From: an uncultured Planctomycetia bacterium
GTDB lineage: Bacteria; Planctomycetota; Phycisphaerae; FEN-1346; JAACEH01
Assembly: GCA_903929765.1 (NCBI GenBank)
Contig: CAIYVX010000074.1
Coordinates: 1-44,699 of the forward strand
Direction: 5' to 3'
DNA length: 44,699 nt
Each line of letters begins with the position of its first letter. Position 1 is the stretch's first letter. The translations under genes were made by a program, and so were the position numbers. Below, piece by piece: positions 30,234 through 37,159 of the stretch. The notes under the pieces were generated by a model. That model saw only the letters and a list, made by a program, of their open reading frames with translations, was not told the origin of the DNA and did not search any database.

Positions 30234-32546
30234 ATGAGCTATGGTGGACAGACTGGTTCGGGCGGGGGGCCAGGTGCAGGTCCGGGGACGGCGTGGCCTG
30301 CGCCGCGAACGGTTGCCGGCGGCGCGACCCGGTCGTCGGCCCGCGAGGGCGAGGCGGCCGCCTCGGCCATAACCGTCAACGATCTGCTCGGCATGGTGCG
30401 CCGGCATGTGCCGATGATCATCGTACTCTTCACCCTGATTTGCAGTTCCGGCGTCGCCGCCACCCTGTACCAGTACGCGAATAATCCATCCTATGAGGCC
30501 AGGGCCGCCATGCGTGTTGATCCGGGCACGGAGTCACAGGGACACAACGTGGCCCCGACGGAAGCCCTGCCAGCCGGTATGTTGGGCCAATTCATTTCCA
30601 CCCAGATCAGCCGCTTCCTCGATCGCGACGTTCTGCAAATGGCCCTCAGTGCCGATCTCAAAGAGAACGTGATGCGTGCCGATCTGGGCCAGCGTCCGGG
30701 AAATGAGGCGGAACTCCAGGATCGCGTCGCCTACATCCAGGCCCACCAGAGCGACCTCCTGGGCACGGGCGATCACTCCGCCGAGTTGTCCCGGCAACTC
30801 CAGGTCGGCAACCCCTACGGCACCATTCTCATTTCGGTCAGGCTGCGGGGTCATGACCGAAAGCTGATCACCGCCGTTGTCAACAGCGTGATCGAAAGTT
30901 ACCTGTTGTCCTACGGCAAGGACCGCCAGGACCGCGAACGGCGCCTGCTGGAAGGTTTGATCAAGAACAAGCATGAGAAGCAGTTGGTCTACGATGAAGC
31001 CGAACGCCAGTTGACCAGCTTCAAACGCGAATCGGGCCTGCTCGCTCAGGGCGAACACCCCGACGTGACGAGCCAACTGCGGATCTATGAGGACGCTCTG
31101 GCCAAGGCCTACATCGAACTGGTGGGGGTTTCGACGCAAAACCAGCAAATGCAAAGTCCCGACGAAGCGACCCTGATGCCCGACATGGAACTGCGCGTCG
31201 AAGCCGACGGCACGCTCTCCGGTCTGAGGGCCGCCGAATCCCAGCTCCAACGGACCAGGGATCAGTTGCTCAAGAGCTTCGGTCCGCAGCACGAATCCAT
31301 CCGGTCCGTCGACGCCGAACTGGCCACTACGCGCAAGCAGATCAAGGACCGCCGCAACGATCTGACCGTCACGCTGGTCGCCGAACAACAGCAGGCGATC
31401 AAAGGCGCCTTTCAGAGCGCCCAGTCACGCTATGATCAGTTAGCCGAAAAGTACAAAAAGGCTCAGCAGGATGCCATGGATCTCCAGGATAAGCTGATTA
31501 AGTACCAGACCCTGAGCGACAACTATGCCCGGGCCAGGGAGGACATGCGACTGCTGGATCAGGACATCGAAAGGACGCGCGTTACCGCCGAAATCTCGGC
31601 CAACAGCGTCAGCGTGGCCGGTTGGGCCACCGAGCCGCAGAAAACCGAAAAAGCCGGCCCGAGCCTGCTCGTCTATCTGCCCGGGTCGGTCTTTCTGGGG
31701 CTGCTGATCAGCATCGGTCTGGCCCTGTTGGTCGAACTGATCGACAACCGCATCCGCACGCCGCAACAGATCGTCCGCCTGCTCCATCTGCCGGTGCTGG
31801 GCACCGTGCCTGATCGCAAGGAAGACCAGGACGTGCGGACCTTGCAGGATCTCCCGCTGGCCTCGGCCCGAGCGCCGCAGTCGCTCATCGCCGAGTCGTT
31901 CCGGCAGTTGCGCACCGCCTTGATGTACTCCACGGACACCGACCTGAAGACCCTGCTCATCACCAGTCCCAAGGGCGGCACCGGCAAGTCGATCGTGGCC
32001 AGCAATCTGGCCGTGACCATGGCCCTGGGCGGCAGCCGTGTGCTCCTGGTCGATACCAACTTCCGCCGGCCGATGGTTCATCGCTTTTTCGATCTGCCGA
32101 ATTCGGTCGGCCTGTCCAGCGTCCTGGCCCGCCTGAACAGTCTCGACGAGGCGATTCAGAACACCACCGTGGCCAACCTGGACGTGCTGTCGTGCGGGCC
32201 GCTGCCGCCCAGCCCGGCCGACCTCCTGGGCAGCGAGGCCATGCAGATCCTCCTGGTCGAAGCCGGCAAACGCTACGACAACATCATTCTCGATGGCGCC
32301 CCGGTCCTGGTCGTGGCCGACGCCCACGTCCTGTGCGGCATGGCCGACGGCACGGTGCTGGTGATCGACGGACTGGAAACTTCTCGAGGCGTGGCCGGTC
32401 GCGCCCGGCGAACCCTGCTCGGCTTCCGGGCTCGTCTGGTCGGCGCCGTCCTGAACCGCGTCCGAGCCCGCAAAGGCGGTTACTTCCGCGAAGCTTACCA
32501 GTCTTACTACGAGTATGCGGCTGAGGCCAAGGCGCCAACAAAATAG
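30234..32546 (+). CDS. Polysaccharide chain-length regulator / tyrosine autokinase (Wzc-like BY-kinase)
   Basis: A 770-residue inner-membrane protein. After a Gly/Ala-rich N-terminus there is a membrane segment (MIIVLFTLICSSGVAATLY), a Wzz-type periplasmic region with long coiled-coil helices, a second membrane segment (LLVYLPGSVFLGLLISIGLALLVELID), and a cytoplasmic kinase domain. The kinase has FRQLRTALMYS, Walker A SPKGGTGKS at about residues 578-586, Walker A' VLLVDTNFRRP and Walker B IILDGAP. A C-terminal tyrosine cluster (YFREAYQSYYEY) is the autophosphorylation site expected of these kinases. It controls polymer length and export together with the Wza-like lipoprotein. The ATG at 30234 follows aggga. 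Confidence 0.92.
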   Translation: MSYGGQTGSGGGPGAGPGTAWPAPRTVAGGATRSSAREGEAAASAITVNDLLGMVRRHVPMIIVLFTLICSSGVAATLYQYANNPSYEARAAMRVDPGTESQGHNVAPTEALPAGMLGQFISTQISRFLDRDVLQMALSADLKENVMRADLGQRPGNEAELQDRVAYIQAHQSDLLGTGDHSAELSRQLQVGNPYGTILISVRLRGHDRKLITAVVNSVIESYLLSYGKDRQDRERRLLEGLIKNKHEKQLVYDEAERQLTSFKRESGLLAQGEHPDVTSQLRIYEDALAKAYIELVGVSTQNQQMQSPDEATLMPDMELRVEADGTLSGLRAAESQLQRTRDQLLKSFGPQHESIRSVDAELATTRKQIKDRRNDLTVTLVAEQQQAIKGAFQSAQSRYDQLAEKYKKAQQDAMDLQDKLIKYQTLSDNYARAREDMRLLDQDIERTRVTAEISANSVSVAGWATEPQKTEKAGPSLLVYLPGSVFLGLLISIGLALLVELIDNRIRTPQQIVRLLHLPVLGTVPDRKEDQDVRTLQDLPLASARAPQSLIAESFRQLRTALMYSTDTDLKTLLITSPKGGTGKSIVASNLAVTMALGGSRVLLVDTNFRRPMVHRFFDLPNSVGLSSVLARLNSLDEAIQNTTVANLDVLSCGPLPPSPADLLGSEAMQILLVEAGKRYDNIILDGAPVLVVADAHVLCGMADGTVLVIDGLETSRGVAGRARRTLLGFRARLVGAVLNRVRARKGGYFREAYQSYYEYAAEAKAPTK

Positions 32547-32580
32547 GCGGCGGACCAGTCCGCGAATTTGCTGCTTCTCC

Positions 32581-32605
32581 AGCGTGCCCGCCCGGCGGGC
32601 ACGCT
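32581..32605 (+). terminator. Hairpin after tyrosine autokinase gene
   Basis: Ten-base arms agcgtgcccg (32581-32590) and cgggcacgct (32596-32605) form a strong stem with a 5-base loop. The following bases (gtttctcc) are only mildly T-rich. It could attenuate transcription before the sugar-nucleotide genes, or be one more palindromic repeat. Confidence 0.5.
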
Positions 32606-32661
32606 GTTTCTCCGGCCTGCCGGTCGGGTCAACAGACCCGACATAGAAAAAGGAAAATAAC

Positions 32662-33597
32662 GTGTCGAAGGCTTTGGTCACCGGCGGCGCAGGTTTCATC
32701 GGCTCATCGCTGGTGCGCGGCTTGCTCCAGCGCGGCTGGCAGGTCCGCGTTTTGGACGACTTCTCCAGCGGCAAGCGCGGCAACCTCGAAGAACTCCTCC
32801 CGCGCCTCGACCTGGTCACCGGCTCGGTCTGTGATGCCGCACTCTGCCGCCGCGCCGCCGCCAATTGCGACGTGATTTTCCACCTCGCCGCCGACGTCAG
32901 CGTGCCGCGCAGCATGATCGACCCGGAACAGACCCATCGCACCAACGTCGACGGGACGTACAATTGCCTGGTCGCAGCGCGCGAAGCCGGCGTGCGGCGC
33001 TTCGTTTTCACCAGCTCCAGCGCCGTCTACGGCGACGACCCCGCCCAGCCGAAGATCGAAGCCATGAAACTCGACCCGATCAGCCCCTACGGCGGCTCCA
33101 AGGCCATCGGCGAACTTTACGCCACCGTCTTCTCCCGTTGCTTCGGCGTCTCGACCGTCTGCCTGCGCTACTTCAACGTCTTCGGTCCGCGCCAGGATCC
33201 CCAGAGCCAGTACGCCGCCGCAATTCCGGCCTTTGTCTCGCGCATGTTGCGCGGCGAGCGACCGACCGTTTACGGCGACGGCGAGCAGTCGCGCGACTTC
33301 ACCTTTGTCGAGAATGTCGTCCAGGCCAACCTCGCTGCGGCCGATGCCCGGGTCGATGGGCCGCTCGTGGCCAATATCGCCTGCGGCACGTCGATCACCG
33401 TCAACCGCATCATTCGCGTTCTGAACGAGCTTCTGGGCACGCGGCTCGATCCGCAATACGAGCCGCCGCGCGCCGGCGACATCAAACATTCGTGGGCCGA
33501 TATTTCGCTGGCCAGGAAGGTTCTGGGTTACGAGCCGACCGTCGATTTCGAGGCCGGTTTGCGGCAGGCCATCGGCTGGTACCGCGAAAACCTGTAA
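32662..33597 (+). CDS. NAD-dependent sugar-nucleotide epimerase (UDP-GlcNAc/UDP-Glc 4-epimerase-like)
   Basis: A 311-residue extended SDR enzyme. The NAD-binding motif GGAGFIGSSL is at residues 8-17, and the catalytic Y143-x3-K147 lies in SPYGGSKAIGE. The segment RYFNVFGPRQDPQSQYAAAIPAF and later VYGDGEQSRDFTFVENVV are characteristic of the WbpP/UDP-N-acetylhexosamine 4-epimerase branch, so a UDP-HexNAc substrate is likely. It would supply a sugar nucleotide for exopolysaccharide. The GTG start at 32662 has aagga upstream. It is separated from the autokinase by a hairpin-bearing gap of 115 bases. The exact substrate is uncertain. Confidence 0.9.
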   Translation: MSKALVTGGAGFIGSSLVRGLLQRGWQVRVLDDFSSGKRGNLEELLPRLDLVTGSVCDAALCRRAAANCDVIFHLAADVSVPRSMIDPEQTHRTNVDGTYNCLVAAREAGVRRFVFTSSSAVYGDDPAQPKIEAMKLDPISPYGGSKAIGELYATVFSRCFGVSTVCLRYFNVFGPRQDPQSQYAAAIPAFVSRMLRGERPTVYGDGEQSRDFTFVENVVQANLAAADARVDGPLVANIACGTSITVNRIIRVLNELLGTRLDPQYEPPRAGDIKHSWADISLARKVLGYEPTVDFEAGLRQAIGWYRENL

Positions 33598-33633
33598 GCG
33601 GCTGTTTCTTTGTCACCTCTTACCCTCGGGTGG

Positions 33634-33659
33634 CATGGCGGCCGCTTTTTGCCGCCATG
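33634..33659. repeat. Palindrome between epimerase and aminotransferase genes
   Basis: catggcggc (33634-33642) and gccgccatg (33651-33659) form a nine-base stem with loop cgcttttt. It lies in a 106-base gap within an otherwise co-directional gene set. Confidence 0.6.
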
Positions 33660-33703
33660 AAGAGAAAATGTTGGACAGGTTTTGTTAATAAATGGAGAGT
33701 GCC

Positions 33704-34804
33704 ATGCAAGTGCCGTTGCTGGATTTGAAGGCTCAATACGCCAAACTCCGCGACGAAGTTCGCCCGGCCATCGACGAAGTTCTCGACAGCCAGATCTGCA
33801 TCGGTGGGCCGAAGGCCGAAGCCCTGGAAAAAGCCGTCGCCGCCTACAGCGACTGCCGGTTCGCCGTCGGCGCCTCCAGCGGCACCGACGCCATCTTGAA
33901 CGCCCTGATGAGCTTGGGCCTCGGCGCCGGCGACGAAGTCATCACCACGCCCTACACCTTCTTCGCCACCGGCGGCTGCATCGCCCGACTCGGCGCCAAG
34001 CCCGTATTCGTCGACATCGATCCGAAAACCTACAACATCGATCCGAAGCTCGCGGCCAAAGCCGTGACCAAAAAAACCAAGGCCATCATGCCCGTTCACC
34101 TTTACGGCCAGATGGCCGACCTGGACCTGCTCATGGCCGTGGCCCGTGACGCCAAGCTGGCCGTGATCGAGGACGCTGCCCAGAGCATCGGCTCGACTTA
34201 TCGCGGCAAAAAGGCCGGCTCGGTCGGAACGTGCGGCTGCTTCTCCTTCTTCCCCTCCAAGAACCTCGGCGGCGTCGGCGACGGCGGCATGGTCGTTACC
34301 AACGACCCCGCCCTGGCCGAACGCCTCGCCGTCATGCGCAACCACGGCTCTCAGCCCAAGTACTATCACAAGTTCATCGGTGGCAACTTCCGCCTCGACG
34401 CCATCCAGGCCGCCGCGCTCCTGGTCAAGCTCAAGTACCTGCCCGCCTGGCACGAAGGCCGCCGCAAGAACGCCGCCTATTACGACAACAAATTCGCGGG
34501 CCAGAAAAAGATCGTCACGCCCTACATCGAATCGTGGAATTACTCGATTTATAATCAATACGTTATTCGCGTGCCCAACCGCGACACCGTGCTGGCCCAT
34601 CTGCGGGACAAAAAAATCGGCTCGGAAATTTATTATCCCGTGCCGTTGCACCTGCAGGAATGTTTCGCCTATCTCGGCTACAAGGCCGGCTCGCTGCCGC
34701 ACTCCGAGGCCGCCGCCAAGGAAACGCTGGCCCTGCCGATTTATGCCGAGTTGACCGACGAAATGAAAGACTACGTCGCGGCGAGCGTGCTGGAGGCCGT
34801 CTGA
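33704..34804 (+). CDS. DegT/DnrJ/EryC1/StrS-family PLP aminotransferase
   Basis: A 366-residue aminotransferase (fold type I). The PLP-binding lysine is K186 in SFFPSKNLGGVGDGG. The family start MQVPLLDLKAQY and the region ASSGTDAILNALMSLGLGAGDEVI are typical of the sugar-aminotransferase (WbpE/DegT) group, and EDAAQSIG carries the PLP-contacting aspartate. It transfers an amino group to a keto-sugar nucleotide, giving an amino sugar. I choose 33704 because ggagagtgcc precedes it; the frame-upstream ATG at 33692 lacks a site. It is directly coupled to the next gene. Confidence 0.92.
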   Translation: MQVPLLDLKAQYAKLRDEVRPAIDEVLDSQICIGGPKAEALEKAVAAYSDCRFAVGASSGTDAILNALMSLGLGAGDEVITTPYTFFATGGCIARLGAKPVFVDIDPKTYNIDPKLAAKAVTKKTKAIMPVHLYGQMADLDLLMAVARDAKLAVIEDAAQSIGSTYRGKKAGSVGTCGCFSFFPSKNLGGVGDGGMVVTNDPALAERLAVMRNHGSQPKYYHKFIGGNFRLDAIQAAALLVKLKYLPAWHEGRRKNAAYYDNKFAGQKKIVTPYIESWNYSIYNQYVIRVPNRDTVLAHLRDKKIGSEIYYPVPLHLQECFAYLGYKAGSLPHSEAAAKETLALPIYAELTDEMKDYVAASVLEAV

Positions 34805-34805
34805 T

Positions 34806-35774
34806 TTGAAACGAGCTTTGGTCACCGGCGGCGCGGGTTTTATCGGCTCCCATCTGGTGGAGCGGCTGCTGGGGGCCGGCTACGAAGTCCGCGTCCTCGA
34901 CGATTTCTCCACCGGCCGCCGCGAAAACCTCGCCGCTTTCGCCTCCGACGCCCGGCTAACCGTTACCGCCGGCGACGTGACCGACCTCGACCTGACCTGT
35001 CGCGCCGCCGAGGGTGTTGACGAAGTCTACCATCTCGCCGCCGCCGTTGGCGTCACCCTGATCGTCGCCCAACCCGTCCGCACCCTGGAAACCAACATTC
35101 GCGGCACCGAGGCCGCGCTCGAAGCCGCCGCCCGGGCCGGCGCCAGGTTTTTCCTGGCCTCTTCCAGCGAAGTCTACGGCAAGAGCGAACGCGTCCCCTT
35201 CGACGAGGACGACGACCTGCTCATCGGCTCCAGCCGCTTCGCCCGCTGGGGCTACGCCTGCAGCAAAGCCGTGGACGAATTCCTGACCATGGCCTACGTC
35301 CGCGAGCGCGGCCTCCGGGCCACCGTCGGCCGGCTCTTCAACACCATCGGCCCCCGCCAGGTCGGCACCTACGGCATGGTCGTCCCGCGCTTCGTCGAGG
35401 CGGCCCTGGCCGGCCGCCCACTCGAAGTTTACGGCTCCGGCCTCCAGACCCGCACCTTCTGCGACGTCCGCGACACCGTCGAAGCCATTCACCGCGCCAC
35501 CCTCGCCACCGACTCCGGCGGCCAGGTCTTCAACATCGGCGGCGACCGCGAAATCGCCATCGCCGACCTCGCCGACCGCGTCCTCGCCGTCACCAAATCC
35601 TCAGCCGGAAAAAAACTGGTTTCCTATGAAAAGGCCTACGGCGAAGCCATCGACGACATGCCGCGCCGCTGGCCGCGCCTCGACCGCCTGCGCCGCCTCC
35701 TCGGCCCGGATTGGCCGCATTACAAACTGGAAGACTCGCTCGCCGCCATTATCGCCGACAGAAAAAAAGGGTAG
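34806..35774 (+). CDS. NAD-dependent epimerase/dehydratase (SDR), TTG start
   Basis: A 322-residue extended SDR enzyme. GGAGFIGSHL is at about residues 8-17 and the catalytic pair is Y150-x3-K154 (YACSK). SSSEVYGKSERVPFDEDD and NTIGPRQVGTYGMVVPRFV resemble UDP-glucuronate decarboxylase or GDP-mannose 4,6-dehydratase-like SDRs; the substrate is unresolved. The likely start is TTG at 34806, one base after the aminotransferase stop. Its N-terminus (VLDDFSTGRRENLAAF) is close to that of the 32662 gene (VLDDFSSGKRGNLEEL), so the pair looks paralogous. It closes the locus before a palindromic repeat. Confidence 0.88.
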   Translation: MKRALVTGGAGFIGSHLVERLLGAGYEVRVLDDFSTGRRENLAAFASDARLTVTAGDVTDLDLTCRAAEGVDEVYHLAAAVGVTLIVAQPVRTLETNIRGTEAALEAAARAGARFFLASSSEVYGKSERVPFDEDDDLLIGSSRFARWGYACSKAVDEFLTMAYVRERGLRATVGRLFNTIGPRQVGTYGMVVPRFVEAALAGRPLEVYGSGLQTRTFCDVRDTVEAIHRATLATDSGGQVFNIGGDREIAIADLADRVLAVTKSSAGKKLVSYEKAYGEAIDDMPRRWPRLDRLRRLLGPDWPHYKLEDSLAAIIADRKKG

Positions 35775-35776
35775 TT

Positions 35777-35826
35777 TCACCCCTCTCCCTTGGGAGAGCG
35801 CCGCTTCAGCGGCCGGGTGAGGGGTT
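35777..35826. repeat. Palindromic repeat between convergent genes
   Basis: Outer arms tcacccctc (from 35777) and gaggggt (35819-35825) enclose two hairpins, ctctcccttgggagag at 35783-35798 and gccgcttcagcggc at 35800-35813. This is the 'cacccctctccc' type of repeat seen in many genomes. It lies between the last SDR gene and the convergent alanine racemase gene and could act as a bidirectional terminator. Confidence 0.7.
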
Positions 35827-35865
35827 TAGGCTACTGATGTTCCCGGCAGGTTTCTCTCCAAGAGA

Positions 35866-36984
35866 TTAATCGCGTTCGAGGTACACCCGCCGCACGCGCG
35901 GCCCGACGCCGGTCAGAATTTCGTAGGAAATTGTGCCCGTCAACTCCGCCAGCGCCGCCGCCGATAACGGACTCTCCGCCGCCGCCTCCAGCACCGTCAC
36001 CGCCGTGCCCACCTGCGCCTCGGGAATTTCGGTGAGGTCCACCTGAATGGCATCCATCGACACCCGCCCCACCACCGGCGCCAGCCGCCCCAGCACCCGC
36101 ACCGTGCCCCGGTTCGACAGCGCCCGCGGATACCCGTCCGCATAGCCGATCGGCAGCACGCCGACCCGCGCCGCCCGCGCCGCCCGCCAGGTGTGCCCGT
36201 AACCCACGCCCTCGCCCGCCGCCACATTCTTCACCAGCCCCACCACCGTTCGCACTTCCATCACCGGGCGCAGCTTACAATCCGCCGGCAGGGCCGAGCC
36301 GGTCGCATAGCCGTACAGCCCGATGCCTGGACGCACCGCGTCGAAACAATTCGTCCCGCACCGCAGCGCCGCCGCCGAAGCCATCGCATGCACCAGCGGC
36401 GGACGCAGCCCGCGCCGCTCCAACTCCTCGAGCGCCGCCCTTAACCGTCCGAGTTGTTCCTCCGTCGGCCCGAAATCCTCCGCGTCCGCCCGCGCCAGGT
36501 GCGTCATCAGCCCGCGCACCTCAATCTGCGGCTCCTCCCGCAGTTTCGCCAACAGTTCGCCCGCCGTCTCCAGCGGCGCACCCCAGCGGCGCATGTCCGT
36601 GTCCACTTTCAAGTGACACTTCAGCTTCACGCCCACCGCCCGCGCCGCCTCGGCGCACGCGGCCGCATGTTCCGCACCGTGCAGCGTGATCGTCGCATTC
36701 TGCTCCGCCGCTTCCGCCATGCGCGGCGGATCAACCACGCCCAGAACCAGAATCTCCTGTCCGATCCCCGCCGCGCGCAGCTCCGCCGCCTCGTCGAGCG
36801 TGACCACCGCGAAAATCTCCGCGCCCTCGGCCGCCAGCCGCCGCGAAACCTCCACCGCTCCGTGGCCATAGGCGTTGGCCTTGACCACCGCGATGACCCC
36901 GCTGCCGCCGGCGCATCGCGCGAACACGCGATAGTTCCACCCGAGCGCCGCCAGATTAATCTCCGCCACCGTCTGCCGCTGCAT
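35866..36984 (-). CDS. alr: Alanine racemase
   Basis: A 372-residue PLP enzyme converting L- to D-alanine for peptidoglycan. The PLP-binding lysine is K35 in VIAVVKANAYGHG, the second catalytic residue is Y262 in GVGYGHTW, and SMDAIQVDLT is the conserved late motif. The signature PGIGLYGYATGS is present. The length is usual for the family (about 360-380). I choose 36984 (MQRQTVAEINLAA) because ggagagagacg lies before it; an in-frame ATG further out at 37086 has an atypical Arg-rich extension. It converges with the SDR gene and diverges from the TIGR03790 gene. Confidence 0.95.
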   Translation of the reverse strand: MQRQTVAEINLAALGWNYRVFARCAGGSGVIAVVKANAYGHGAVEVSRRLAAEGAEIFAVVTLDEAAELRAAGIGQEILVLGVVDPPRMAEAAEQNATITLHGAEHAAACAEAARAVGVKLKCHLKVDTDMRRWGAPLETAGELLAKLREEPQIEVRGLMTHLARADAEDFGPTEEQLGRLRAALEELERRGLRPPLVHAMASAAALRCGTNCFDAVRPGIGLYGYATGSALPADCKLRPVMEVRTVVGLVKNVAAGEGVGYGHTWRAARAARVGVLPIGYADGYPRALSNRGTVRVLGRLAPVVGRVSMDAIQVDLTEIPEAQVGTAVTVLEAAAESPLSAAALAELTGTISYEILTGVGPRVRRVYLERD

Positions 36985-37070
36985 CGTCTCTCTCCCTTCG
37001 GCTGCGCCAGACAATGTACTCCGCCCCGCCGCCACACGCAACGCGATTTTCGCCCGCCGCCAAAGACGCT

Positions 37071-37099
37071 TTGCGGTCCGCGCCAACTCGGCCTATAAT
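37071..37099 (+). promoter_or_regulatory. Candidate promoter for the TIGR03790-type gene
   Basis: TTGCGG (37071-37076), a 17-base spacer and a perfect TATAAT (37094-37099). The leader of about 55 bases contains the hairpin at 37116-37133. Confidence 0.6.
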
Positions 37100-37115
37100 G
37101 CTTCCGGGGCGTAGG

Positions 37116-37133
37116 GTGGGTGCTTGCACCCAC
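37116..37133. repeat. Palindrome in the 5' leader
   Basis: gtgggtgc and gcacccac with loop tt form an eight-base-pair hairpin just before the ribosome-binding site. A related form (gggcgcttgcgccc) appears at 3-16. It may be a mobile repeat or a leader structure. Confidence 0.6.
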
Positions 37134-37159
37134 GCGGCCCCAATAACGGAGAACTTCCC

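Noticed and set aside
32581-32605. Firm transcription terminator splitting the EPS locus
   Set aside because: The hairpin is strong but lacks a proper T-run, so I list it only as a possible attenuator, not as the end of the operon.
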